Assembly (NCBI GenBank): GCA_910575075.1 | Contig: CAJTCY010000006.1 | Coordinates: forward strand, 1-64,000 | DNA: 64,000 nt | From: Lachnospiraceae bacterium | GTDB lineage: Bacteria; Bacillota; Clostridia; Lachnospirales; Lachnospiraceae | Direction of reading: 5' to 3' | Shown: positions 54,847 to 63,665 of the stretch, piece after piece | Position numbering within the stretch: the first letter of the stretch is position 1 | Layout of the letters: every line of letters starts with the position of its first letter | Made by a program: the position numbers and the translations under genes | Notes under the pieces: model-generated | Seen by the model: the letters and a program-made list of their open reading frames with translations, nothing else | The model's database searches: none | What the model was told of the DNA's origin: nothing

Positions 54847-55392
54847 AAATTAATTAAATAATACCGATATCCTTCTTCGAAGGCAGTGTATTTTCCAGAA
54901 TACATGCAACTTATGCAATGGACCAATGACATGATCAGCCAGTAACGTTCCATCCCCTGTCTGGATCGGACCTGATATTTATCCAGAGCAGGCTTCCTTT
55001 TACTCTGCCGGAAAAATAATTCAATTGGCCACCGTCTTGCATAAATGCCAATGATTTCCTGGGTGGATAACCCCACATTGGCAGATATAAATACCTCAAT
55101 GCCTTGGGCGTTCCAAAGGCATTCTTCGGATAGCTGATAAGCACCACTGCATTCGGAATGTCATTGAGTTCCCCTTCATAGCGGTACACATAGTATTCAC
55201 GGCCGCCAACGGTCACAAGGCTGACGGCAGAATCTATTTTTCGCAGATGAAGGGCAAATGCGCTGGCTTTCTGACGGATTCCGCATGGATAGATGATCCG
55301 GTTGGTTTTTAATGCTCCGATCGTATAAAAACCTTTTCGGATAAAACTGTCCATGACTTTTGCAGACGTATACCAGCAGTCACAGAGGAAAT
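54843..55392 (-). pseudogene. IS4-family transposase remnant
   Basis: Leftward pieces of a second IS4-type transposase: CDCWYTSAKVMDS (second catalytic Asp), YVYRYEGELNDI, and YARRWPIELFFRQSK matching Y-x2-R-x3-E-x6-K. The N-terminal half is missing beyond 55392 and the frame changes near 55070. It is unrelated in sequence to the element at 1340-2750. Confidence 0.75.
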
Positions 55393-55548
55393 AGGAAATA
55401 AAAACGCATTAAAATGATACGGCTTTGCGAGAAGAATTAATGTGAAACAGGGCTTGCAACGAACCAGAAAAAGATTTGGGATGAATTAAGTTACAATGAC
55501 AGAATTTTGTTAAATTTGAGAGACGATATGAAAATTACACTTCCTGAA

Positions 55549-55577
55549 TCGACTTCTGTCCCTTTCTATGCTATAAT
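55549..55577 (+). promoter_or_regulatory. Promoter of the GTPase-NYN gene
   Basis: TCGACT (55549-55554), a 17-base spacer and TATAAT (55572-55577) lie about 35 bases before ATG 55612, where AGAAAGGGG gives a ribosome site. Confidence 0.6.
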
Positions 55578-55611
55578 AATTAAATTATAGTGAGAGAAAG
55601 GGGCATTTTCG

Positions 55612-58326
55612 ATGGATGATACATCTGAAAATAAGCCGGTAAAATATATTTGCGTGGGTCTTTTGGCTCATGTCGATGCAGGAAAAACCACGCTTTCCGA
55701 GGCGCTTCTCTATGTCGGTGGAAGTATCCGCAAGTTTGGAAGAGTGGACAGCCGGGATGCTTTTTTAGATACCGATGAACGGGAGCGTGCAAGGGGCATT
55801 ACGATTTTTTCCAAACAGGCGGTATTAAAACTTTCCAATACGACAATTACGCTGCTGGACACGCCGGGGCATGTAGATTTCTCAGCGGAGATGGAGCGGA
55901 CCTTACAGATATTGGACTATGCGGTTCTTGTGATCAGCGGTTCCGACGGCGTGCAGGGGCATACCCGTACGCTCTGGCAGCTTCTGAAGAAATATGAAAT
56001 TCCGGTGTTTTTGTTTATCAATAAAATGGACCAGCCGCACACGGACAAAAAACATTTAATGGCAGAGCTGAAAGAAAAATTATCGCAAAACTGCCTGGAT
56101 TTTTCCGATATGGAGACAGAAGAATTTCAGGAAAATGCAGCCGTATGCAGAGAGGATGTGCTGGAATATTATCTGGAGCATGGCGAGGTGACAAAAGAGC
56201 AGATCCAGGAACTGATTTTTGAGCGCAGTATTTTCCCCTGTTTTTTTGGTTCAGCTTTAAAATGCAGCGGAATAGAAGAATTTCTGGAAGCGCTGGAAAG
56301 ATTTGCCATACAGCCCGATTATCCGCAGGAATTTGGCGCGAAGGTCTATAAGATTACCAGGGACGGCCAGGGAAACCGCCTGACGCATTTGAAGGTGACA
56401 GGCGGCAGCTTGAAGGTAAAGACTTCCCCCGCAGGAACTCAGGAAAAAATTAATCAGATTCGTATCTATTCTGGGGAAAAATTTGAAACGGCAGCGGAAG
56501 CACAGGCAGGTACGGTCTGTGCTGTGACGGGTTTGCAAGATACAAGTGCGGGACAGGGGCTGGGGATAGAGAAAGACGCGCCGATGCCGGTACTGCTGCC
56601 GGTACTGACCTGCCAGGTACTGCTGCCGGATGGATGTGATACTGGAAAAATGCTGGACAATCTGCGCAGGCTCCAGGAAGAAGAGCCGGAGCTTCATATT
56701 GTCTGGGATGAGGTTCTGCAGGAAATAAGAGTGCAGGTTATGGGCGAGATTCAGCTTGAAATTTTAAAAAGCCTGATTCTGGAACGTTTTGGTGTAGAAG
56801 TTTCTTTCGGGGCAGGAGATATCTTGTACAAAGAGACGATCGCCAGGCCGGTGGAGGGCGTGGGGCATTACGAACCGCTGCGGCATTATGCCGAAGTCCA
56901 TTTGCTGCTGGAACCGGGAACGCCGGGTAGCGGCCTGCAGTTTGATACAGCCTGCAGTGAAGATGTTTTAGACCGTAACTGGCAGCGTCTGGTGCTGACA
57001 CATTTAGAAGAAAAAGAACATAAAGGCGTCCTCACAGGCGCGGCAATTACAGATATGAAGATTACGCTGGTAACGGGGCGCGCCCACCTCAAACATACCG
57101 AGGGCGGTGATTTCAGGCAGGCGACGTACCGCGCGCTGCGCCAGGGGTTGATGGAGGCTGAGTCAGTGCTTTTAGAACCTGTCTATGCGTTTCGCCTGGA
57201 GATTCCGGAGCAGATGATTGGACGTGCCATGACGGACGTAGAGCGGATGCACGGAGGGTTTGAACTGCCGCAAACGCAGGGAGGAATGGCAGTGCTGACG
57301 GGAACAGCCCCGGCTTCAAAGATGCAGGATTATCAGCAGGAAGTTTTACAATATACCAAAGGGAGCGGAAAATTATTCTGCAGTCTCAAAGGTTATGAGC
57401 CCTGTCATAATACGCAGGAAGTGATGGAACAGAAAAAATATGATCCGGAGGGAGATTTGGAAAATACGCCTGATTCTGTATTTTGTGCTCATGGAGCAGG
57501 ATTTGTGGTGAAATGGGGGCAGGTAAAAGACTATATGCAGGTAGAGACGCCTGCGCAGGTACGCAGAATTTTAGAAGGGAAGAATGAGTCAGGTCCCCAG
57601 GTCCGGGAAGACGTGCAGGCCAGCGGCGTAAAGCGGGAGCAGCCAGAATCAGGTTTGCAGGAAGAGCAATGGATTGGGGAGGATGAAGTGGAAGCCATTT
57701 TATCCAGAACCTTCGGCGCCAATAAGCATGATAAGGAGTCGGCGAGGAAAGGATATCACAGAAGAAGGCCGGGATATCAAGAACATACAGCCTCCTTTAC
57801 CCGTACGTTTCAAATTCCACAGAAAAAAGAGGAATATTTTCTGGTGGACGGGTATAATATGATATTTGCCTGGCAGGAATTGAAGGAGCTGGCGGAGCAA
57901 AATATTGACAGCGCCAGAGACAGGCTGCTGGATATTATGTGTAATTATCAGGGGATTCAGGGCTGCCATCTGATTGTGGTCTTTGATGCCTACCGGGTGC
58001 AGCAGCATCAGACGGAAATTCTTAATTATCATAATATACATGTAGTATATACCAAAGAGGCAGAGACGGCGGACCAGTATATTGAGAAATTTGCTCACGA
58101 ACATGCCAGAGAGTACCGTGTCCGGGTCGCCACATCGGACGGATTGGAACAGATCATTATAAGAGGCCAGGGCTGCGGTCTGGTTTCTGCAAAAGAGCTG
58201 TGGAAGGAAATTCAGTATCTGGAAAGGGAGCTGAAGGAAGGACTGAAAGAGGGGCAGAGGAAGGGCAGATATTTTCTGGGGGACGCGATACCCCAAGAAG
58301 TGAAAGGGCAGATTCTAGAAGAATGA
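55612..58326 (+). CDS. TetM/EF-G-like GTPase fused to a YacP/Rae1-type NYN nuclease domain
   Basis: 904 residues. The N-terminal half is a translational GTPase: G1 AHVDAGKTT near 19-27, G2/G3 with DERERARGITI and DTPGHVDFS, G4 NKMD, then EF-G-like domains II to V (GHYEPLRHYAEVHLLLEP, VERMHGGFELPQTQGGMAVL) to about residue 660. A linker follows. From about 742 the NYN domain EEYFLVDGYNMIFAW and HLIVVFDAYRVQ resembles YacP/Rae1, the A-site mRNA endonuclease. The GTPase part is closest to tetracycline-protection proteins, but resistance is not implied. A role in ribosome rescue by A-site cleavage is inferred. It is the first gene of the tetrapyrrole cluster. Confidence 0.85.
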   Translation: MDDTSENKPVKYICVGLLAHVDAGKTTLSEALLYVGGSIRKFGRVDSRDAFLDTDERERARGITIFSKQAVLKLSNTTITLLDTPGHVDFSAEMERTLQILDYAVLVISGSDGVQGHTRTLWQLLKKYEIPVFLFINKMDQPHTDKKHLMAELKEKLSQNCLDFSDMETEEFQENAAVCREDVLEYYLEHGEVTKEQIQELIFERSIFPCFFGSALKCSGIEEFLEALERFAIQPDYPQEFGAKVYKITRDGQGNRLTHLKVTGGSLKVKTSPAGTQEKINQIRIYSGEKFETAAEAQAGTVCAVTGLQDTSAGQGLGIEKDAPMPVLLPVLTCQVLLPDGCDTGKMLDNLRRLQEEEPELHIVWDEVLQEIRVQVMGEIQLEILKSLILERFGVEVSFGAGDILYKETIARPVEGVGHYEPLRHYAEVHLLLEPGTPGSGLQFDTACSEDVLDRNWQRLVLTHLEEKEHKGVLTGAAITDMKITLVTGRAHLKHTEGGDFRQATYRALRQGLMEAESVLLEPVYAFRLEIPEQMIGRAMTDVERMHGGFELPQTQGGMAVLTGTAPASKMQDYQQEVLQYTKGSGKLFCSLKGYEPCHNTQEVMEQKKYDPEGDLENTPDSVFCAHGAGFVVKWGQVKDYMQVETPAQVRRILEGKNESGPQVREDVQASGVKREQPESGLQEEQWIGEDEVEAILSRTFGANKHDKESARKGYHRRRPGYQEHTASFTRTFQIPQKKEEYFLVDGYNMIFAWQELKELAEQNIDSARDRLLDIMCNYQGIQGCHLIVVFDAYRVQQHQTEILNYHNIHVVYTKEAETADQYIEKFAHEHAREYRVRVATSDGLEQIIIRGQGCGLVSAKELWKEIQYLERELKEGLKEGQRKGRYFLGDAIPQEVKGQILEE

Positions 58327-58335
58327 GGTAAGGAA

Positions 58336-59874
58336 ATGAAGGGAAAAGTATGGCTGGTGGGCGCAGGCCCAGGTGATCCGGGACTGCTTACCGTCAAAGG
58401 CAGAGAAGTGTTGGAACAGGCGCAGGTGGTGGTTTATGACCGCTTAGTGGGAGAGGGGATTTTAAATCTGATTCCACAGCAGGCAGAAATCATAGATGTA
58501 GGAAAACGCGCTAGTAACCATACCATGCCTCAGGAGAAAATCAATCAGGTTTTGCTTGAAAAAGCGCTGGAGGGAAAGCGGGTGGTGCGCCTCAAAGGTG
58601 GAGATCCTTTTGTGTTTGGCAGAGGCGGTGAAGAGCTTGCGCTGCTGGCAGAACGAGGCGTTCCCTACGAAGTAGTGCCGGGAGTGACTTCAGCATTTGC
58701 AGTTCCGGCATATGCCGGGATCCCCGTGACACATCGTGATTTCGCGTCTTCTGTCCATGTGATTACCGGACATAAGAAAGCGGGGGAAAAGCTGCAGCTT
58801 GATTTCAAGTCGTTGGCACGATTGTCTGGAACACTGGTATTTCTCATGAGTGTTTCAGCAATTTCTCAGATTTGCCAGGGATTACTTGAGGCAGGCATGA
58901 AACCGGAAACGCCTGCGGCGGCGCTGCAGCAGGGAACAGGCGCCGCACAGAAAAAAATCATCACAGATTTGGAGCATCTGCCAGCCAAAGTGCAAGAACA
59001 GGGCGTGCATTTGCCGGCAATTTTTATGATAGGCAGAGTGTGCGCACTTGGAAATCAATTTGGCTGGTATGAGAAGCTTCCTCTGTTTGGCAGGAAAATT
59101 CTGGTGACAAGGCCAAGAGAACGGAGCGGAACTTTAAGCCGCAGGCTGCGTGAGCTGGGAGCGGAAGTATTAGAACTTCCGGCAATCCGTACAGAGCTGT
59201 TAGAAAACAGCCAAAGGCTTACAGAGGAATTGGAAAGGCTTGCAGAATATCAATATCTGGTATTTACCTCTCCGGCAGGTGTGAACCTGTTTTTCGATGA
59301 GCTGAAGCGTCAGGGGAAGGATATCCGTTCTCTTGGCTCAGCTCAAATTGCCGCGATTGGAAAAGGAACCAGAAAGGAATTGGAGGACCGGGGGCTGATC
59401 TGTGCCTTAATGCCGGAGATATATGATGGAAAGCATCTGGGTATCCTGCTGGGAGAAAGCTGCCAGACAGGAGATAAGATCTTAATCCCCAGGGCGGAAC
59501 GGGGAAGTGCGCAGTTGATTGAGGAAATAGAAAAACGGGTTTCTGTGAATATTACAGATCTGCCGGTTTATCGGACCGTTTATGAAAAACCGAATGAGCT
59601 GATTGACGAGAAAAAACAGATCGAAAACGGGCAGATTCGGATGGCAGTATTTACCAGCGTCTCCACGGTCCGGGGGTTTGCAGCAGCCGTAGAGGGGCTT
59701 GATTACAGTCTGGTACATGCCGTGTGCATCGGAGCACAGACGGAGGCGGCGGCAAAGAAGCTGGGGATGCAGACCGAGACAGCGAAAAAAGCAGATTTAG
59801 ACAGTCTTGTGGAAGCCTGCGTATCAATGGCGCAACATTTAAATATTCAGGAGGCGGACGACATATGGAATTAA
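58336..59874 (+). CDS. Uroporphyrinogen-III methyltransferase/synthase fusion (CobA-HemD)
   Basis: 512 residues. N-terminal SAM-dependent methyltransferase (GAGPGDPGLLTVKG near 9-22, RLKGGDPFVFGRGGEE, PGVTSAFAVPAYAGIPVTHR), which makes precorrin-2 from uroporphyrinogen III. The C-terminal ~250 residues are a HemD-like synthase (PLFGRKILVTRPRERSG, FTSPAGVNLFF), which closes hydroxymethylbilane. Both steps lead towards cobalamin or siroheme. ATG 58336 follows GAGGTAAGG. Its end overlaps hemB by ten bases. Confidence 0.95.
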   Translation: MKGKVWLVGAGPGDPGLLTVKGREVLEQAQVVVYDRLVGEGILNLIPQQAEIIDVGKRASNHTMPQEKINQVLLEKALEGKRVVRLKGGDPFVFGRGGEELALLAERGVPYEVVPGVTSAFAVPAYAGIPVTHRDFASSVHVITGHKKAGEKLQLDFKSLARLSGTLVFLMSVSAISQICQGLLEAGMKPETPAAALQQGTGAAQKKIITDLEHLPAKVQEQGVHLPAIFMIGRVCALGNQFGWYEKLPLFGRKILVTRPRERSGTLSRRLRELGAEVLELPAIRTELLENSQRLTEELERLAEYQYLVFTSPAGVNLFFDELKRQGKDIRSLGSAQIAAIGKGTRKELEDRGLICALMPEIYDGKHLGILLGESCQTGDKILIPRAERGSAQLIEEIEKRVSVNITDLPVYRTVYEKPNELIDEKKQIENGQIRMAVFTSVSTVRGFAAAVEGLDYSLVHAVCIGAQTEAAAKKLGMQTETAKKADLDSLVEACVSMAQHLNIQEADDIWN

Positions 59875-60848
59875 GAAACAGACCGCGGCGGCTTCGCCAA
59901 AATGCGGTGTTGCGGAAGATGGTAAGGGAAACCAGAATGGATAAATCTTCTCTGGTCTATCCGATGTTTGTGACAGAAGGCAGGAACCTCAAAGAAGAAA
60001 TTATTTCCATGCCAGGACAGTACCGTTACAGCGTGGACCGGATGGAAGAGAAACTGACAGAGCTGTATGATTCCGGGGTAAGTTCTGTCATGCTCTTTGG
60101 AATCCCGGCACAGAAAGATGAGCTGGGAAGCGGCGCCTATGCCAGTGACGGGATTGTGCAGAAAGCATTCCGCAGGGCAAAAGAAGTATGTCCTGATATG
60201 TATTTAATTGGAGACGTCTGCATGTGTGAGTACACATCCCATGGACACTGCGGCGTACTGCGGGAAGAAACGGTAGACAATGACCAGACCTTAAAGCTGC
60301 TGGCGCAGACAGCGCTTTCCCAGGTACAGGCTGGCGCAGATATGGTGGCGCCTTCCGATATGATGGACGGCAGGGTGCTTGCCATCCGCAGGAAGCTGGA
60401 TGAGCATGGATATATCAATACTCCGATTATGTCTTATGCTGTAAAATTTGCTTCCTCTTTTTACGGACCGTTTCGGGAAGCAGCGGATTCCGCGCCGTCG
60501 TTCGGAGACCGGAAATCTTATCAGATGGATTATCACAACCGCAGAGAAGCGTGGAAAGAAGCCATGCTGGATGTGGAGGAAGGCGCGGATATCATCATGG
60601 TCAAACCTGCCATGGCATATGGGGATTTAATCCGAGAGGTGAAGGATCGTATACATATTCCGGTAGCATCTTATTCTGTCAGCGGAGAATACGCAATGGT
60701 AAAAGCAGCGGCGCAGGCAGGATTTGTGGATGAAACCAGCATTCTGTGTGAGATGGCAGTCAGCGCTTACCGTGCTGGAACAGATGTTTATATCAGCTAT
60801 TTTGCCAAAGAGCTGGCAGAATACATGGATCAGGGAATAATCGGCTGA
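59865..60848 (+). CDS. hemB: Delta-aminolevulinic acid dehydratase (porphobilinogen synthase)
   Basis: About 327 residues. It condenses two 5-aminolevulinate molecules to porphobilinogen. The zinc/metal segment CMCEYTSHGHCG, the first catalytic Lys region YAVKFASSFYGPFR, and the second VKPAM with the Schiff-base Lys are present, all at usual positions. ATG 59865 inside the end of cobA-hemD shows translational coupling. A longer in-frame start at 59724 is inside that gene and is rejected. A hairpin at 60855-60896 separates it from hemL. Confidence 0.96.
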   Translation: MELRNRPRRLRQNAVLRKMVRETRMDKSSLVYPMFVTEGRNLKEEIISMPGQYRYSVDRMEEKLTELYDSGVSSVMLFGIPAQKDELGSGAYASDGIVQKAFRRAKEVCPDMYLIGDVCMCEYTSHGHCGVLREETVDNDQTLKLLAQTALSQVQAGADMVAPSDMMDGRVLAIRRKLDEHGYINTPIMSYAVKFASSFYGPFREAADSAPSFGDRKSYQMDYHNRREAWKEAMLDVEEGADIIMVKPAMAYGDLIREVKDRIHIPVASYSVSGEYAMVKAAAQAGFVDETSILCEMAVSAYRAGTDVYISYFAKELAEYMDQGIIG

Positions 60849-60925
60849 ACCAGTACAGCGAAAATTAAGTTCTTTGATGTTTAATATTCGCTGTATCAGG
60901 CAGGCATTGGAGAGGAAGGATAAGA

Positions 60926-62209
60926 ATGACAAAATCAGAACAATTATTTCAGGAAGCAGTACAGGTGATTCCGGGCGGTGTCAATTCTCCGGTACGTGCA
61001 TTCCAGTCGATAGGAGGAACGCCGAGATTTATCAAACATGCCCAGGGAGCCTGCCTGTATGATGAAGATGATAACTGCTATATTGATTTTGTAGGTTCCT
61101 GGGGTCCTATGATTCTGGGACACAGCCGTAAGGAAGTGTTGGAACGTGTGATAGAAGCATGTCAAAGAGGATTGAGTTTTGGCGCAGCTACGGCTGCAGA
61201 AGTAGATATGGCAAAACTGGTCTGCAGTATGGTGCCGTCCATGGAAATGGTGCGTATGGTTAATTCCGGCACAGAGGCAGTGATGAGCGCTGTGCGGGCA
61301 GCAAGAGGATTTACCGGAAGAGAGAAAATTATCAAATTTACAGGCTGTTACCATGGGCATTCCGACGGACTGCTGGTACAAGCTGGTTCCGGTGCGATGA
61401 CGGCGGGAGTGCCAGACAGCCTGGGGGTGCCCCAGGGATGTACCAAAGACACATTGTCAGCAGAATATAATCATCTGGATCATGTGGAAAGTCATTTTCA
61501 GCGCTGCGGGGAAGAGATCGCGGCAGTGATTGTGGAGCCTGTGGCGGCAAATATGGGAGTAGTGCCTCCAGCACCAGGTTTTCTGGAAGGGCTGCGGAAG
61601 CTTTGTGATACGTATGGCGCGCTGCTGATCTTTGATGAAGTGATTACCGGGTTTCGGCTGGCGGCTGGCGGCGCTCAGGAGTATTATGGAGTAATGCCTG
61701 ACCTCACTACGCTGGGAAAGATTATCGGCGGGGGAATGCCTGTGGGGGCTTACGGAGGCAGGCGGGAGATTATGGAGATGGTCGCTCCTCTGGGAGGTGT
61801 CTACCAGGCAGGTACATTAAGCGGGAACCCTGTTGCCATGGCGGCAGGGCTGGCGCAGCTTACGTTATTAAAGGAACATCCAAACTTTTATCAGGAACTC
61901 AATCAGAAGGCAGATTGGTTCTATGGAAAAATGAGAGAATTGGTGGAAAAAGAAGGACTGTTCTGCCAGGTAAACCAAGCAGGTTCTCTTGGATGCCTGT
62001 ATTTTACGAAACAGAAGGTTGTGGATTATCAGAGCGCCAAGACTTCTGATACTCAGGCTTTTGCAGAGTATTGCAATTATATGCTGGGACAGGGAATCTA
62101 TCTTGCACCGTCGCAATTTGAAGCCATGTTCCTGTCTTTGGCACATACAGAAGAAATGCTGGAACGTGTTTTCCAGAGTATGCTTACTTTTTTCTTACAA
62201 AAAGTTTAA
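60926..62209 (+). CDS. hemL: Glutamate-1-semialdehyde 2,1-aminomutase
   Basis: 427 residues, a fold-type I PLP enzyme that converts glutamate-1-semialdehyde to 5-aminolevulinate. The cofactor Lys lies in TTLGKIIGGGMPVGAYGG, preceded by IFDEVITGFR. The substrate region NSPVRAF and the GTEAVMSA phosphate cup are standard. Length and motifs are normal. ATG 60926 follows GAGGAAGG. hemA and hemC, needed for the same pathway, are absent from the window. Confidence 0.96.
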   Translation: MTKSEQLFQEAVQVIPGGVNSPVRAFQSIGGTPRFIKHAQGACLYDEDDNCYIDFVGSWGPMILGHSRKEVLERVIEACQRGLSFGAATAAEVDMAKLVCSMVPSMEMVRMVNSGTEAVMSAVRAARGFTGREKIIKFTGCYHGHSDGLLVQAGSGAMTAGVPDSLGVPQGCTKDTLSAEYNHLDHVESHFQRCGEEIAAVIVEPVAANMGVVPPAPGFLEGLRKLCDTYGALLIFDEVITGFRLAAGGAQEYYGVMPDLTTLGKIIGGGMPVGAYGGRREIMEMVAPLGGVYQAGTLSGNPVAMAAGLAQLTLLKEHPNFYQELNQKADWFYGKMRELVEKEGLFCQVNQAGSLGCLYFTKQKVVDYQSAKTSDTQAFAEYCNYMLGQGIYLAPSQFEAMFLSLAHTEEMLERVFQSMLTFFLQKV

Positions 62210-62308
62210 AGAATTTTAATTTATTTTATTTGAAAAAGGTGTATACTGTAACTGATAAAAGTCGGAAATGGATTCAGGGGACCAGCACCAAAGAACGGAG
62301 AGATTACA

Positions 62309-63088
62309 GTGACCAGTGAAGAGAGAAGACGCCGGGAAGCATATCTGGCAAGAAAACAGCGAAGAAAAAGACGAAGAACGATTCAGATGATAAGAAGATG
62401 CGTCCTGTCCTGTCTGGGAGTTTTACTGATTGTGTTTGTCATGACGAAGATATTTCAGAAGGATGACAGTCCCAATGCGGTTCAAGCAGAAAAGAGCACG
62501 CCCAAGGTACAGAGCGTACAGGTGAAAAAGGAGGAAGGATTTCAGCAGAAGGTTATCGAGCAAGCGCCGGATTATCAGGTGGATTTGCTGACGCCTAATC
62601 CTTATTCCAGACCGCAGACAGCGTTAGAAAAGGTAAAGGGGATTGTGGTTCATTATACTGCGAATCCGGGAACTACCGCAGCTCAGAACCGCAGTTATTT
62701 TGAAGGGCTGAAAGACATGCAGAAGACGAAGGCAAGCAGCCATTTTGTGGTGGGGATAGAAGGGGAAATTGTCCAGTGTATTCCCAGTTCAGAGATATCC
62801 TATGCTTCCAATGACCGTAATGCAGACACGTTATCCATCGAATGCTGCCACAAGGACGAGACAGGGCAGTTTACCCAGGAGACATATGATTCTCTGGTGG
62901 AATTGACAGCCTGGCTTTGTGGGAAATTTAATCTGCCAGTGGAGAGTATTATCCGTCATTATGATGTGTCGGGCAAGGAATGTCCTATTTATTATGTGGA
63001 AAATGAAGATGCGTGGGAGCGGTTTAAAAAGGATGTTCAGAAATATCTGGATACCAATGGAACAGAGCGGAAACCGGATCAATCCTGA
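62309..63088 (+). CDS. Membrane-anchored N-acetylmuramoyl-L-alanine amidase (Amidase_2)
   Basis: 259 residues. A very basic N-terminus (RKQRRKRRR), one transmembrane helix (~31-47), a linker, and an Amidase_2/PGRP domain from ~105: IVVHYTANPG (first zinc His), SSHFVVG, and the second His in RHYDVSGKECP. It would cleave the bond between muramic acid and the stem peptide in the wall. GTG 62309 is the apparent start, with CGGAGAG upstream. A terminator follows. Confidence 0.88.
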   Translation: MTSEERRRREAYLARKQRRKRRRTIQMIRRCVLSCLGVLLIVFVMTKIFQKDDSPNAVQAEKSTPKVQSVQVKKEEGFQQKVIEQAPDYQVDLLTPNPYSRPQTALEKVKGIVVHYTANPGTTAAQNRSYFEGLKDMQKTKASSHFVVGIEGEIVQCIPSSEISYASNDRNADTLSIECCHKDETGQFTQETYDSLVELTAWLCGKFNLPVESIIRHYDVSGKECPIYYVENEDAWERFKKDVQKYLDTNGTERKPDQS

Positions 63089-63128
63089 AGTGGATGAGAT
63101 CTGGCAGCGGTTTGAACGCTAAAGAGAA

Positions 63129-63170
63129 GAACTGACAGGGTTTTGCAGCAGGCTCTGTCAGTTCTTTTTA
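63129..63170 (+). terminator. Rho-independent terminator
   Basis: gaactgacag and ctgtcagttc arms with a 16-base loop, followed by TTTTTA, end the amidase transcript. Confidence 0.85.
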
Positions 63171-63612
63171 TTTCTTTATTGCTTGCAAGCATCATGGCAA
63201 TGTGTATGACCGGTTCAGCAGATGCCCGTTTGCGAATGGTGGTGAAATACGATTTCAAGGGTTTTTTCGAGACACCATGGTTCAGGTGTCTGGTCTGCTT
63301 TTATGGCGCGTCAGGTCATGCCTGGGCTTTGTGCACAGAAAAACGTGATTTATTGACACAGTCTTAAGAAAATTATATACTTTATGAAGAGTAAAGTGGC
63401 ACATGCGGATGAGTTCTGGTAGATCCATAAGTATTGCACAACAAGCTCGGACAACCCATGGAAGAAGATACAGCCACTGATTGTCATTACCTGCAAGCTG
63501 CTGCGGATTATCTTTACGATACTAAGGGATGTGGCAAAATACGATTCCAGTATAAAATACCATGACTGTCCAACATCATTAGCTCTGTTTTCAAGAAAAG
63601 TTTATTTGAAGG
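63171..63612. other. Non-coding stretch with a possible IS110 relic
   Basis: A hairpin (agacacc/ggtgtct) lies at 63270-63291. A frame around 63453-63572 (WKKIQPLIVITCKLLRIIFTI) resembles the C-terminus of IS110-type transposases but is open only briefly. No intact gene was seen. Confidence 0.35.
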
Positions 63613-63641
63613 AATCCCTAAAAATCAATAAATTAGGGATT
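63613..63641 (+). promoter_or_regulatory. Palindrome upstream of the last gene
   Basis: aatccctaa and ttagggatt are separated by 11 bases, just before GGAAGGAG and ATG 63666. It is a possible operator or RNA stem controlling the gene. It lacks a T-run. Confidence 0.5.
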
Positions 63642-63665
63642 GACATAATAGGAAGGAGAAATGAA

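Noticed and set aside
55612-58326. Tetracycline-resistance gene tet(M)
   Set aside because: The GTPase resembles ribosome protection proteins but has a C-terminal NYN fusion, so a resistance label is not supported.
63143-63367. 74-codon frame after the amidase
   Set aside because: It begins inside the terminator and lacks a ribosome site.
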